Assembly (NCBI RefSeq): GCF_040054535.1
Contig: NC_090797.1
Location: 13,672,501-13,736,500 of the forward strand
DNA: 64,000 nt
Source of the DNA: Antennarius striatus
Taxonomy: Eukaryota; Chordata; Actinopteri; Lophiiformes; Antennariidae
Reading direction: 5' to 3'
Shown in pieces: positions 33,226 through 46,000 of the stretch; position 1 is the stretch's first letter, and each line of letters opens with the position of its first letter. Position numbers and translations under genes: made by a program. A model generated the notes under the pieces. That model saw only the letters and a list, made by a program, of their open reading frames with translations, searched no databases and was not told the origin of the DNA.

Positions 33226-35429
33226 GTGTGTGCTGATGTGTTGCTATGGTAACATCATAAGGGCCTACATCATGCTGGGTAGTGTTGTAGCATACAGTGT
33301 AAACTAATCCCGCGAGATGACATTTTATAGAATATTCATTTGTTTGAAATGAGATATGCAACTATTTTAACATTTATGAACAGGTAAGGCATCAGTTCTC
33401 ACACATTTCTAGGTTTCTATTAGTAATTCTGAATGTGCTCGCTGTAGATTGCAGTATTTACAAGAATACTCCATTAACTGAATATCAAACGTGATATCAG
33501 AACAACCAAGATGACAACCTTTTCTGCTAGTGGAGAAATTTGCCTGTAAGTCGTTAATTAATCTGTCACATTTTCGTAATGTTTGCAAAACATGATGACC
33601 AGAAAATAAATAAATGCCACATAAATTTACAGTATCAAGGAATCCTTGCTTCATCCCAGTGTCACATGCAGTTATCTAGTCCTGCTTTGGTTGACTTTAT
33701 CGAATCGGCTGCCCTGAACCCTGCCTGAAATGCACCACCGGGCCACTTCCTATTATAGATGCGTTGTCCAGCAACTATTTATTACAAGACCTTTGCCAGG
33801 AAAGGGGTTTCCAGTTTTATGGAAAGTATTTAATGAAATGTCAAATGTTCAAGAAATGTCTTCAGCTGGAGCAATATTTAATTGAGAGAACAGCTTTACG
33901 TAATTGACATAAATCAGGTCTATAAATGTTTTCTGCCAACTGATTCCATGACAGGAAATATAACATCTATTGGATTGGATAACAATCTTTGGATTTCTGG
34001 ACTATTTATCATGTTTATTTGCTAGATAAATGGATTCAGTGGAGATAGAGTGACGTCACATTTAAATATTTGCTTCACTCCTACAATGAAAGCAGATAGC
34101 AGACATTTTTTAGAACAAATCGCCAGAGATTTTTCTGCAACTCAGATGTGATGTCACATTTCCTCACCACCAATAGCAGGAACAAGACCACGCCACATTT
34201 TCTTCACCTTGGATTTGTAAACCAGCTCTTTTATTTTCTAAAAAAACGGCAGGATTTGTTATGAGTATGAAGCAAATAAAAGAGGTTTTGATAGTCATGA
34301 CGACAATTTTTTGAAGATGGTAAGCACAAGGACAAGCGGATCAATCCTGAACTTATTGGGTAGTCAGAGCTTTATTCTAATAATATACTGGCTGTTTAGA
34401 TCATGAGTTACACACTAGCAGCTCAGCTGGAGCTGAGACACCAAAAGCCTTGAGACCAATCTTATCCAGTCTTCCTTATACCTGAATGTTGGTTTGGGAA
34501 GTATATCTTATCTTTTCCTTGGGTTACAACCCAAACTGTAGTCAGCTGATGGATACCCATGCATACTGTACCATATGGCTGCAACACTAAAGTCCTTGAT
34601 ATTTCTGTACAGACACTGTTTCCAGCTGAGCGATGAGCCAGCTACAGTCACTTCCCTTTGGATAATCCGATCAGAGTCAAAACAGCTCAGGGTTAGCTGT
34701 ACTATCAAGGTCGTATTCAGGTTGTCCTGCTGATAGCTAATCTCACATGTTGGACCACTTGCACTGCTGAATCTATCCTAAAGGCTCACAGTGTCGTAAC
34801 TGGAGGTGTGGGTTTGACAGGTGCAGGTTGACAGGTGCAGTTGGAGGTCACACTGGATTTTGTGTAAAAACCACTTTCAAATGAGGAGGGAGATGTGTGT
34901 TGGGCGTCCTTGTGGGTAGTTGTGGGTAACAAGCACAGAAGAGGAAATTCTACAAAAAACATTCAAACCACTTCAGTCAACGATTCTCTTTACATTTTCA
35001 TAGAAACAACCGTAAACTTTGTAAAAACATGAAGGCCCACTCTTGCCTTTAAACATTTTCAGTGTACTACCTGCTACGTAACAGTACATAGAACTTAACA
35101 GTGTTATGGATTACTTTCATTTTTTACTCCATGAACTTTAAGAGTAAAATATTCTAATTTTTAATCCACTACATTTTTCAAGATTTAGCTAGTTTTCAGA
35201 TTGATATTTTTCATAAAACTGATCACTTTATGAATGATTAGCTTTGGAGAAGCTGCCTGACAAAAACTACTCTCACTGGATGAAGACAAACTTTAGCTGT
35301 TTTCAAAAAGGTATTTTAAACTACTTTGTGATCAAAAATGTCAAGCAGACAATGATAATATTGAGTTTGTTTCAAAATGTTCACAGGTCACACAGGTCAT
35401 CAGTATGGAGTGTGAACTGGAGAGGTGTC
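33226..35429. other. No gene seen
   Basis: AT-rich; no supported exon, RNA gene or transposon motif. Confidence 0.35.
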
Positions 35430-35555
35430 AGTTCACCTCCTGAACTGTACGGGTGCCCTTGAGCAAGGAACCCCAAAAACTGCTCCCAGTCCACTCAAAT
35501 AGGCTCCAGCAACCCCGCAAATGACAGAAGCAGGTACCAAAGATGAATGAACGAA
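35430..35555 (+). repeat. Ubiquitous fish dispersed repeat
   Basis: GGGTGCCCTTGAGCAAGGAA, then AGGCTCCAGCAACCCCGCAA and ATGAATGAACGAATAAAAGA show the same end sequence in + orientation. Confidence 0.5.
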
Positions 35556-35609
35556 TAAAAGATGACTCAGATAAAATACAATGCCATGCAAGAATCTATA
35601 AACATAAAT

Positions 35610-36173
35610 AGTACGGCCTTCACTTTGACGCGTTTATTAGATTAATTAATTACGCTGCATATTAACGCGTTAAAAAAATTAACGCAATTAATCTTGAGTG
35701 GCAAGTCAATGCGCAAGCATTATAAATTTGTCCCATTGAGGGACCCGTAGGCTGCAGTGACGTCGCTCGTACCTGCGCCACGAGTGAAAAGCAGGGTGAC
35801 TGACGACAGAGATGGACGCGACACAGGAGAACCAGGCAGGCCCACTCGGACCTTTGGGCAGAAGGTTTATTTATCAAAAGAACAAAGGTGGCATTACTGG
35901 GTGGCAGGGGCTCAGCGGTAGAGCAATCGTCTTGAAGACTGATCGCCCAGCCATCGGTAGTCCCACCATGACATCCATGGGAGCATGAAAAAGCTTCTCT
36001 CCTTGGTGTGTTCTATTGATTAGTCAAGCACTACAATTTTGTCATTTCCTAGAATTAAAATTCTTTATTTGAGGGCCTTTAGCAGGTAAGAGATTAAAAT
36101 GCGATTAATTAGATTAATGAATTACAAATCCTGTAATTAATTAGATTAATTTTTTTAATCGCCAGACAGCACT
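35610..36173 (+). mobile_element. hAT-type DNA transposon remnant
   Basis: The right end reads inward TAGTGCTGTCTGGCGATTAA and is rich in TTAATCTAATTAATT. The left end has matching ATTAACGCGTTAAAAAAATT. An ATG at 35812 opens a frame MDATQENQAGPLGPLGRRF, then IYQKNKGG, like the N-terminus of hAT transposases that carry these ends. The rest of the transposase is absent and a tRNA-like insert follows. Confidence 0.5.
35895..35970 (+). pseudogene. tRNA-like sequence / SINE head
   Basis: GGTGGCAGGGGCTCAGCGGT and AGAGCAATCG form a D arm with a good box A (GCTC/GAGC stem). The outer GGTGG and CCACC can pair as an acceptor stem. The T arm is degenerate (GGTAGTCCC) and the anticodon arm is weak. It is either a decayed tRNA or the head of a tRNA-derived SINE. 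Confidence 0.35.
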
Positions 36174-36384
36174 AATAAATAGTGATAATCAAAAATAGTT
36201 AATAATCAATAATTGTCATGATTGAAGAATGTCTAATGTACTCAACAAACAAAGGTGTTGTCAGACACGTCTTCAAAATTACATTATGAGTGTTTGTGAA
36301 AGCACACAAGTAATTTATCAATTCAGTCACTTTGCCATTTGAATATGTCTAAACCAACTCGTGCAAAATCTGTGAATATAACTC

Positions 36385-36605
36385 CATGTGACGGTACCGC
36401 TTCCTCCACTTTTGTGGGTCAAGGGGGTTGCTGGAGCCTGTCCTAATAGACTTGCAGGCACGAGGCAGGGGGCTGCTCCGGACACGTTATCTGTGCATCG
36501 TGGAACCACACAAAAGACGAACAACAACTCACGCACACCTCCGGACAAATTGGAACCAGGCAATCCACCTCAAGGTCATGTTTTTGAAGGTGGGAGGAAA
36601 CTAGA
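36385..36605 (-). repeat. Ubiquitous fish dispersed repeat
   Basis: ACCGCTTCCTCCACTTTTGT, GGTTGCTGGAGCCTGTCCTA and ATGTTTTTGAAGGTGGGAGG are the reverse-complement layout of the family at 59158. The 85-codon frame over it is incidental. Confidence 0.6.
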
Positions 36606-38779
36606 AAACATGTTGAATGATGGGAAATGTGTTTGGCCCAGCTGAGTGCAGACTGGAGGGAACAGAACCTTCCAGCCTGATCGGTTCAAAAAAGATATTT
36701 ACACTTTACATTTTTTTTGCTGCCGATGACGTCGGTTGGGATTGTTGCGTGATTGGTGCGGCTCACAATGGAATCTGCTCTTTCACTTCTCGTGAGTAAC
36801 AGTCTGAATAGTTGCTGCATTCCAACGCTGTCAAAAGTACACACATGTGCGTTTAAACTTCATGGATGTTTCAGTGCACAATTATTTACCAGAGATACAG
36901 TGTTGGACTCAGATAGTTACATAAAGCCTGACCCCGAGCCTCGCTTGCTGGAATGTAAATGTTATGACAGTGGTAGGGTTCCATGTAGATCCAGACCAGT
37001 CTGTGGACAGGTACATGAGGTGGGGCCAGTATCTGCTTCCTGTCTAACATGGTCACATGACCATATCCTTCCAATCATTAACTGGTTATCCTTTTTAGGA
37101 AGCAGAATGAATTTGTCTTCCATCTGATCAATAAAGAAGAAAACCGACGGGCACCATGTTGAGATCTATTACCCCACTTATTGCATTTTGGGTGGCTTTA
37201 ATCGTCCTACTTATCCTATTAATTTGCTTTTATGACAATCAGCTCTAATTCTTATTAAGTCCCATTTCAAGCAGCTGTTTTCAGCAGACACAACATCTAA
37301 ATGTCTGACTCCAGACGACTACGATCAAATACGTTTCGAACTTGTCTGAAAAAAGGCTTCTTCCATATTCCATCACTATTTAAGCTTCAGTTACATCCAC
37401 AGGAACGGAAACAGCACAAATCCATACCAGCTCGAGGTTGTTCCAGATAAATCACCAACATATGAAGTATCTGTAGGTTGGCATTTAATTGCATGTTGTG
37501 GAACATTTTACTGTTTGTGTTGAGAGTGTCTGTATTTTTTTTTTCCTAAGGTACGTGATCCAGATCTACTCTCCTGTGAATTTAAACAAGGTTAGATGCT
37601 GTTAAAATGAATTACGACCTGACCAGCTCTTCAGGTTTTCAGTGTGGACGCGATGTGCTTTTGATCGTCCCTCCGGTTTACGTTTTTCCACATGGAGAAT
37701 GTTAGTTATTTATCTGGTCTACAGATGCACATTAAGCCGTCAGCCTGCAGATTTAAGGCCAGTTCTCCCTCTGGTATGTGACACAGTTTCTACTGGCTGA
37801 CATCCATCAGCAGCTGACAAACTGATATTACGTAGTTCACGCTGCTGGAATTTGGGCTATTTCATATTTACATAGCGATAAAATATAAGAGAAAAGTGAT
37901 ATCCGGGAAGCACTGGATAAGATATAAACAAGAGAAAAGAGTGATCGTTCTTTATTTTTGCAGATAATTTTTTAAAACGGATCCTTTATGAGGGGCCTTA
38001 AGACAAAACTGATCCTCTCAGTTTGGGGTAGAGTCAGTCATTTAGAATTGCATTTCTATGGGGACTCACAAGACCATAATAATAATAAAAATGGTCACAA
38101 TTGATGCTAAAGAAGTAGCTTGAGTTTGGTTTCCATGTGTCAAACTTTAAAAATATGGTAAATTACAGGTTTTTACTTCACCAGGATACAAACAGCTCAC
38201 CCAGAAATTACTTTTTAGTTCCACCCAGTTTCCATCAGCATGATCGCGTGTGGGCGTTGTTGTTTTCAGGTGAGCTGTTCCTGATGTTAACCGACCCCCC
38301 ACCCCCACCCACCCCCCTGTCACTCATTAACTCTGTCCATTCGTGTAACCTCTACCGTCAGCGTGACTGTCGTCAGATTGTGTCTCGATGACGTGTTTGT
38401 CTGCGTCTCCTTCACCGTTGACCTCTGACCCCCTCACATGTGTTTTGTCACGCAGTGACTGGTAATGATTGACTCATTCGGTCACAGTCATTTGATCAAG
38501 GGCGCAGAAACAGCGATGAGGGTGGAGTAGATTGGGAAGTCTGTAACTATTTACACGGTTCTGAGTTATACTATATATTTAGGTTTCTGTAAATATTGTA
38601 ATGATTTAGGGGTAAGCTGAAATGCCTTTAATATGATTCTGGAATCTACAGTTAGGGTTCAAACGCAGAAAAGGTAGCAACATTTTTTCCTCATTAGGCG
38701 TTTATTAGCAAATTCTACCATTTACCACTTGTTTGTGGTTAGCAGCTCACAGAAGATCCAGTTTGAATCACTCACAGAC
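36606..38779. other. No gene seen
   Basis: A 124-codon open frame at 36753-37127 has no recognisable domain and no splice or repeat context. A C-rich run lies at 38296-38318. Nothing else was recognised. Confidence 0.35.
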
Positions 38780-39290
38780 ATTATGTTCCACCCAAATATG
38801 TCTTTTCTTTTACAGACTGCAGTCTTTAAATGATTCCGCCCTTAATGACAGCTTCTCTTGTATTCGTGGTGAATCTTAGCCCATTCCTCTGCAAAAAAAG
38901 GTGTCCAGGTCTGGAATATTCATGGTTTACCTACTGCATCCACCTTCTTCATATCCCATCATTTTGTATGAAGTGATGTCAGGTTACTGCAAAAGCATCT
39001 AGAATGATCCAGAACATCTTCTGGAACCAAGACGTGGTAGACTTTGAGGTCCGTTTGGACTCGTGATCTTTCAGAAACGTTCAGACAGCTTCAGCATCCT
39101 CATGGATGGACACCTTTTCTTATAAGATTTCCTCATCCTTGATCAAATCCATCCAACCCTCTGCATGCTGCAGGTTTCCAGTGTCGAAAGAACCAAAGCA
39201 GCTGCAGAGCATCAGTGACCCCACCACCACCACCCCCAATCCACCACCGCCATGCTTTACTGGACGTAGGGGGTTCTTTCAGCATCACTC
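38780..39290 (-). pseudogene. Tc1/mariner-like transposon remnant
   Basis: Read on the minus strand, AAGAACCCCCTACGTCCAGT and AAAGCATGGCGGTGGTGGAT lead into GATGCTCTGCAGCTGCTTTG, then CTGGAAACCTGCAGCATG and GGAAATCTTATAAGAAAA. This is the order of a mariner-like transposase (KHGGG, then the region after the second catalytic acid) well known in fish. Stops and gaps break it. Confidence 0.45.
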
Positions 39291-39724
39291 ATTCCTCCTC
39301 CTCTCTACCTACCACTGATGTTTGGAGTCTTTACGAAAATGTAAACCTTAACAGAATTTTAGCTGCATCGATTTATAAATATGTCCTTATGAGGAATGAT
39401 ATTCAAGAGTTTGAACAATTTAAAAACGGCAAGGGTCGATATGATGACTGTGGACAAAAATATCATTATAAAATGTGTCTCTGGTTACTGCAAGCATCTA
39501 ACAAAATGTGTGTGTGATGTTTGTAACCTAACATTTAATTATGGTTGAATTATCCTGCTGTTGTAAACTTTATACCAAAATGTTTCATAGTGTTTGATGA
39601 ATATTTATATATATTTGGGACATTTTGGAGCATTTTTCTTTAAATCGTAATGTTTCTGTTATGCATGTCATATTGGGATGCTTACACACACACACACACA
39701 CTTTTAAAATCATACTCCATACTC
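39291..39724. other. No gene seen
   Basis: AT-rich with a short CA run at 39686-39701. No coding motif. Confidence 0.35.
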
Positions 39725-42619
39725 CATTACACTACAGTACAGCTCTTTATTTTACAGAGTGAGGGACATTATCAGTAACATTCAGACTACAGTCAGAACA
39801 TTTTATTGCTATCATATATTTAATGGAACAGTGGAAACAATAAGATAAATAGTCTTTGGTGACATTCAAATATTAAAACATAAAGATAACTTAAATACAT
39901 AACTTTGTTTAAATAGTTTGTGTGTGTGCGCGTGTACGTACACATCGTCAAATACAATCACAAATAATCTCAAATGCAACATTTACAACAGAAATATTAT
40001 CCATATTTTCACAAATTCATAATCTTGAGTGAAATTCAAGACACTGTTGACACGCGTGTCTGCGTTAAAGTGCGTTCTTGTGACCTAAGGGAGATCATGT
40101 GACAAATCTACTGAGCTCTACCTGCAACTAATGGACCTAAAACTAACAGAAACATTCCAACTCTGCACTCATTCCTCATTGCAATAGAGATCCGTGAAGG
40201 TTCTGGATGTTTCTGCGGGGAGGTATTAGCGGTCGTGCACAGTTTGCTCACACAACTCTACGTGATGCAACATCCGACGTCAAAAAAAAACTACACTACG
40301 TAAAAACCGGTTGGCACTACAACGGCCCGAAACACAGATCAAACACAGGAGATAAGTGTCCTGATAGGCCCACGTATAGAAAGTGGGCCACGCGCACAAC
40401 GTCGTGCTTGTGGAAAAGTAGATGTTGAAAAGCAGAGAGATCCACCAACGTTCCAGAGCATTTGGAAAGCCTTTTAATGATCTGTCATGAGACATCGATG
40501 AGCTCAGATACATCAGGGAGAATTTTGTGTTTCACCTCAGCAAGCCTTTGAACAGATTAGAGTTAAGAAACCACCGATTATCAGCTTGACTCCCCAGACG
40601 TCCCATGATTCAAGACAGGACAGAGAAGAGAGCCAGGATGGGGCTGACGGATTGAACCAAAAAACAAAAAAAACAAAAGAAACAAAGATTCACAAAAAAG
40701 CAACAAAGAAGGTATAAAACAATACGATTTTATAGTTGTGTGATTTGTCAAGTATTGCCAGGTATTTGGTGAGTATCAACTGCCGTTTTGTTTTGTTTTG
40801 TGACGACCAAATTTGAATGTTTGTGAAATTATACCCAAAATAACGTAAGTTAATACATTTAAGATCTACCGTACAGTCATAAAATGGATAAATATAACAC
40901 TCAAACAACCTCCCTGCACGTTAATATCTGGATACGATATGGAAATAGAAATTCAGAATCATGTAGATATAATGGATCAGAACTGTGTTCATGGGTTTTA
41001 TCGATACAGTTGCATATTTTAGTTTAAATTTTAAGGCCTAAAGGTCAGATTTGAGCTGATTTTCTGCTCAACAATTTTGTGAAATGCAATGGGCATTCCA
41101 GCACCTAACATTTTGGTCACTACGGTCTCATTAGAATCCCACAATGCAGCAGTACAGCTTTCACCTCAACAAGAGAGTTCCAAGTGTCGCCTACAGAAAA
41201 GCTAAGAAACAGTTGGCATTTCTACAGTTAATCCTCTACAAAATGATGATGATGATGATTATTATTATTATTATTATTATTAATAATAACAATAATAATA
41301 ATAAATGTATTTAAAATATAATTTGCTGACTGACCTCCAGTTAGATGTACTGTACTATACATAAAAAAAAATCTCAATGTTTCTAAATGATGTGACAAAA
41401 ACGTCTGTTTTGAGTCACAATATTAAGACGGGTGTGTGAGTGTGTGAACACCTCAATACTCCAATGAAAATAGTTTTTCTACATCTCCCTGCATCAACGC
41501 TGCAGTAAGGAATTGGCCCGCTGGCATTATATTGTTCAAACAAAGGAGATTAATGTTAATTGTTAATGGTAAATAAAAATAAAAAGATAAAAGGGAAAAA
41601 GAAAAAGAATCATTTTTGTACAGACTGTGGGTGGAGTCTGGATCCCCCCCCCCCACCTTCTGCTGCTGTGGCAATAGACATGACTGAAGCAATTACGTCA
41701 AGTTTATTAAACTGCTGTCAAACCTAAGTCCTGACTTGTGGGGAACTCATGAATCATGTGACAGGATAAATATTTCAGCCTTTGGCCACCTGCAGAGAAA
41801 ACACCAGCGGTGATGTGAAGAAATCCTGATCCACTGATTCCAGGTTCATGTGTCCACCTACTGTGTTGGCCAACTGGTGAAATAAGACATGTCACTGGAT
41901 GTTAACAGTCTTCTTTCTCATTTTCAAGACGCAATTTTAAGTCCTGACTCAGTGCCATGGCTGGTTTGAAATGTAAACTGTGCTCCTGGAACACACACAT
42001 CAGGAATGTAAGCAATCGTAAAAAAAAAATGTGTAGGTAGTTGTGAAATTACCTTGGTGTTCCAATGTCGATTAAAAAAACAATTCCACAAAAAAAAGGG
42101 TTCACTGGGTCATTTACAAGGTCTTTGGGAACATGTTGGGCTTGTCGACAGTCCTGGTCTGAGTGAAGGTTATGATCCACATCAGGGGCTTAAGGGGTTG
42201 ATCAATGAGCCGCAGGATGACCAGTGGGTAGGTCGGCAGACAGGACCAGGCCCTCGAATGATGTTGAGGACGAGGATTCGTTCTTATATTAACAGGTTTA
42301 AGACATGAGAGTGAGCTTGGCTTCGTTTGAACCATAAGACTTTTGATGAGACCTGAATGCCCTCCAAAAGGCAAAAGGTTCCCAGGATGATGTTGGAACA
42401 CAAGTTGAGGGTCAAAGATGAATCTGGGTCTACAAATCCATCAAATCCATCTTAGAGACACATCGCAGTCAGTTATCAACCGAGAAGAATAAATGTCACT
42501 GTAAGCAGACAAGCAGGTGGACTACAACTCTAAAGCAAAGGCTACCACGAACACATCAAGAGATAAATAAATGGATATATAGACAGACTGGCTTTGGGTG
42601 TTTGAAGATGTCATATATC
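39725..42619 (-). other. Candidate adm2 3' untranslated region
   Basis: This lies downstream of the adm2 stop on the minus strand and has few repeats and no coding motif. Reverse-strand AATAAA signals occur at 41708-41703 (UTR ~0.9 kb) and 39751-39746 (UTR ~2.9 kb). Which one is used cannot be told from sequence. Confidence 0.35.
41243..41304. repeat. ATG/ATT/AAT trinucleotide microsatellite
   Basis: GATGATGATGATGATT is followed by ATT units and then AATAATAAC units. Confidence 0.85.
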
Positions 42620-43031
42620 TCATCCGTAACTATGGGGACTTCTGGGATTGATGGGGGACGAATCTTCTCGGCCACTTTGACCGATGAGCTGATAGAGTCG
42701 ATGACTGAGGTTCTGCACTTGGCATGTTCCCAGTACGCAGCCCACTCTCATCAGCTGGGCATGCTGGGGGTAGTGGTGGCCACGCGACCCCACGTGAGCA
42801 TGGCGACGAGCTCTCAGTGCCCTCCTCGTCATCTCCGACGCAGCGGTGGGGCGTGCCCAAGTCAGACTCGGTAAGTGTCTTCTCACTCTTGAAGCCGGTC
42901 GGGGTCTCAGGAAACCAGGAAGCCACTTTGGAGACTGGCTGGACGCTAAGAACCGGACAATGTCAGTCTTGATTGCCGATGAAGACGTTTCATCTTCCTT
43001 CTGGTTGGGACGCCTGTTGAAAAAGTCCAAC
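42620..43031 (-). CDS. adm2: adm2 exon 3: propeptide and mature hormone
   Basis: The acceptor TTTTTCTCTCTTCAG ends at 43032. The exon supplies the third base of a split Arg codon, then LDFFNRRPNQKEDE and on to the stop TGA at 42622-42620. It contains both basic cleavage sites and the whole mature peptide. Confidence 0.93.
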
Positions 43032-46000
43032 CTGAAGAGAGAAAAAAGACCAGAGTTTAAAAAAAGGTCCTGGAATTATTATTTATTATTATTTTTATTA
43101 TTCATTCATCAAGTTTCAAACCACATCCAAAAGGTGTTTCAAAAGGTGTTCAGGTTCAGGATTGGATGTAGATTATTTTACAGGAAGAGCAGAGAAGGAC
43201 TGTACTTTCTAGCGCTTAGACTTATAATGATTCACCGGTGCTGAGGTGCGATGGGAAGATTGGTTTCCAACTGGGAATCTGTGATATGGTATCATGTAGC
43301 TGTGCTAATATCACATGTCTAGCATCATGTTGTTGAACCGCTCCATGCGCTCTGTGTGCATAATGACAGCTGTGAACTTGGGCATTGCTATGAGCTAAAC
43401 GCTAGACTTAGCGTGCTATCAGGTTCACCATAACTATGTTATTCCGATTTTAGCAAGCAAATGACGTTTTCCCACATCCATCATCTTTGCAAAGAATTTT
43501 AGCGTGCTAACAGCAAAATATGGTGATTGATATCTGCCACAGAGTTTATTAAGTTTCTGATTGGTCAACTTGATTCATGCATGAACTAGCCAGCAATGCA
43601 AACACTGTGCAGCAACTAATGTACAGGTCATTCTGCAGAAATCCGATTAGCTGTACACAGCAGTTGTGGGAAACCACGTCATTTTGTTTGCTATCTGACC
43701 GCCTGGCTCTTTGAACAGTCATTCATTCGTGTGGACACCATGCTCATCTGGTAATGCACCACATAGCAGTAATGGATACGTTGCTTAAAACAACATGTGC
43801 TTCCAGTGAGCCGTGTTCATTACATTACACAATCAAAACCTGCACTTCTCTACATTTTAATGCCCACCTGGGTTTCAGTGGTAGCCACGGGAGATTTATC
43901 CTAGCCAGCCATGAAGAGGAGAACTCTAAAACCATAAAACATTACAATCTCTGCTGTATTAGTTTTTGATTAGTTAACATCTGAGGTGAATTAATCTGCA
44001 AAAACCAGACTCTACGTTGTCTTTTTTGTTTTCAGATACTTTGATTTAAGTAAAGCTATTTGGACATTACAAACGTCTAGAATTACATGAACGCTTCCAA
44101 AATATCCAACCCGAGCTTCAAAGAAATGAGGAATAACATTGGAACTTGCACAAAAAGACGACCATATGTTATTTCTCATACCAGACTGTCTTAATATCCT
44201 GCTATCGTGGGTCAAGTCAATCCAGTGACACAGCTTGATTAATATTTTGCAGCTGTCGCTTCAAATATTGCCAATTTAAAGCAAAAGAACTAGTGTTTGT
44301 ATCACTAGGTCTTTCACACTGCTGTCATGTGCATCAGTGTCAGCAGAATCATCAGCCACCTCCACCACAAGTATTTGTACACAGGAAGTTTTCCTTACTA
44401 TCACAAGAAACTGATTCTAACATCATCCAGTGCCAGTACCAGATATCTTTCCTTTTCTTTCTGAGATTACAGTTTTCATAGCGAGTATTAGAACTGTTGA
44501 CAGTGATTTCTGTGAATTGTTTGGAGCAACTCCGGATGTTGTTTCTATGAAGACAAGACCTTTATGTACAGTATTGTTCAAATATCACAAAAAAGTCCAT
44601 CAGATTACACATGAGATTAAATGACCTGTTAAGATGAACAAACTGTGCAGAGCGGTGAACCAGTTTGTACAGGCTGGTCAACAAACACGGCGCCGACCAA
44701 CCGGCCATCTGTTCATTATTTGAAAAAGACAGTCACTCTTCTCCACACATCCCTACAGCACCTTATAGAAGCATCTCCACGCAGTCAGTCATTCATCACA
44801 TCCAAGTCATACAGAAAGTAATGAGAAGACTTTGTTATACATAAAAATATAATGAGATCCCAACACGTCAGGTTAAATATATGTGACCTTTGCTTTATAC
44901 AGTCAAAGGGACAATATTTCATGAGCTTTGGGACAAGTTCTGTAAGACAGGAGCCACATTTGTTCTACTATAAATATTGTCTTTGATGATTGAAATACTA
45001 ACTCATGTTATTTCACCATGCACACTCACACATTGTGGTGGGATTGAGACGTCTCATACGGCCCATGCTGCGGTGGGTTCGGTGCTAAAGTGTGAAGTCG
45101 GCTCTGTTTCTGGCTCACTGCTGCGAATCAGTGACAGTCTGTGGTACCCAGACCACAGACGGCGGCAAAGCTCTATTTCCAAAGACAGGACTTGGTGTGT
45201 CATAATGCCACATCACCAAGTTACACCCACCGAGTCTGCAGACTGAAAGCGGAATTTTAACTGGTGAGCTATTTAAATGGGTCACAAGGCAGCAGTGGTG
45301 GCCGTGGACTACATTTCCCCTTCCATTTGTGTAACCCGTCACGGCCCAGTGATTAAAGGGACACCCATCCTTCATCAATGAAAAAAAAACAGTATTTTCA
45401 GCATCAAGTCACGCCTAAAAGCCTTTAATTTTCTCAAAAACCAACAGTGCACCTTATAATCCAATGCACCTTATATGTGAAAACCATTTTTAAAATTGAA
45501 GGTGCGCCTTATAGTGCAGAAAATACTGTAATTGATATCCTTGGCTATAGCCACCTTTTCAGTTTTGATGTGTTGTAATGGTGCATCAAGCATTAACAAT
45601 CACAATCTTAGTGACAAAAATGAGTTTAAATGAACTTACTGTCCATGGCTCTTTCTAGGGTGCCGTTAATACATTTGCATTTGTTCTTGCAGCCGGACAT
45701 ATATACCCATTAACTTAAATTTCACACCAATGACCTTCATGCAGGATTAGGTTTTGCAGGTCTGCAGTTTAATCTCCAATTCGCCCCACGCCCACGGGTT
45801 CGTAAGCACATCTGAAAACGTACATTCTACTGGCTGATAATAAAGATGTAAACTATGCATGATGACCTATAACTGCTTCACTCGACTGCCCTCAAGAAGT
45901 GTTTCCACTGCTGTGCTTTTTCCTCCATCGGTTAAAATTTCTTTCACTCCGCTGCATCCGATCTCACCTGACAGCTGAGTCTGGCTTTCAAGAGTCTAAG

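Noticed and set aside
36753..37127. 124-codon + strand open frame
   Set aside because: No domain, no biased composition typical of coding sequence, no splice partners; likely chance.
42602..42972. Plus-strand frames over 42602-42972
   Set aside because: Antisense shadows of the adm2 mature-peptide exon.
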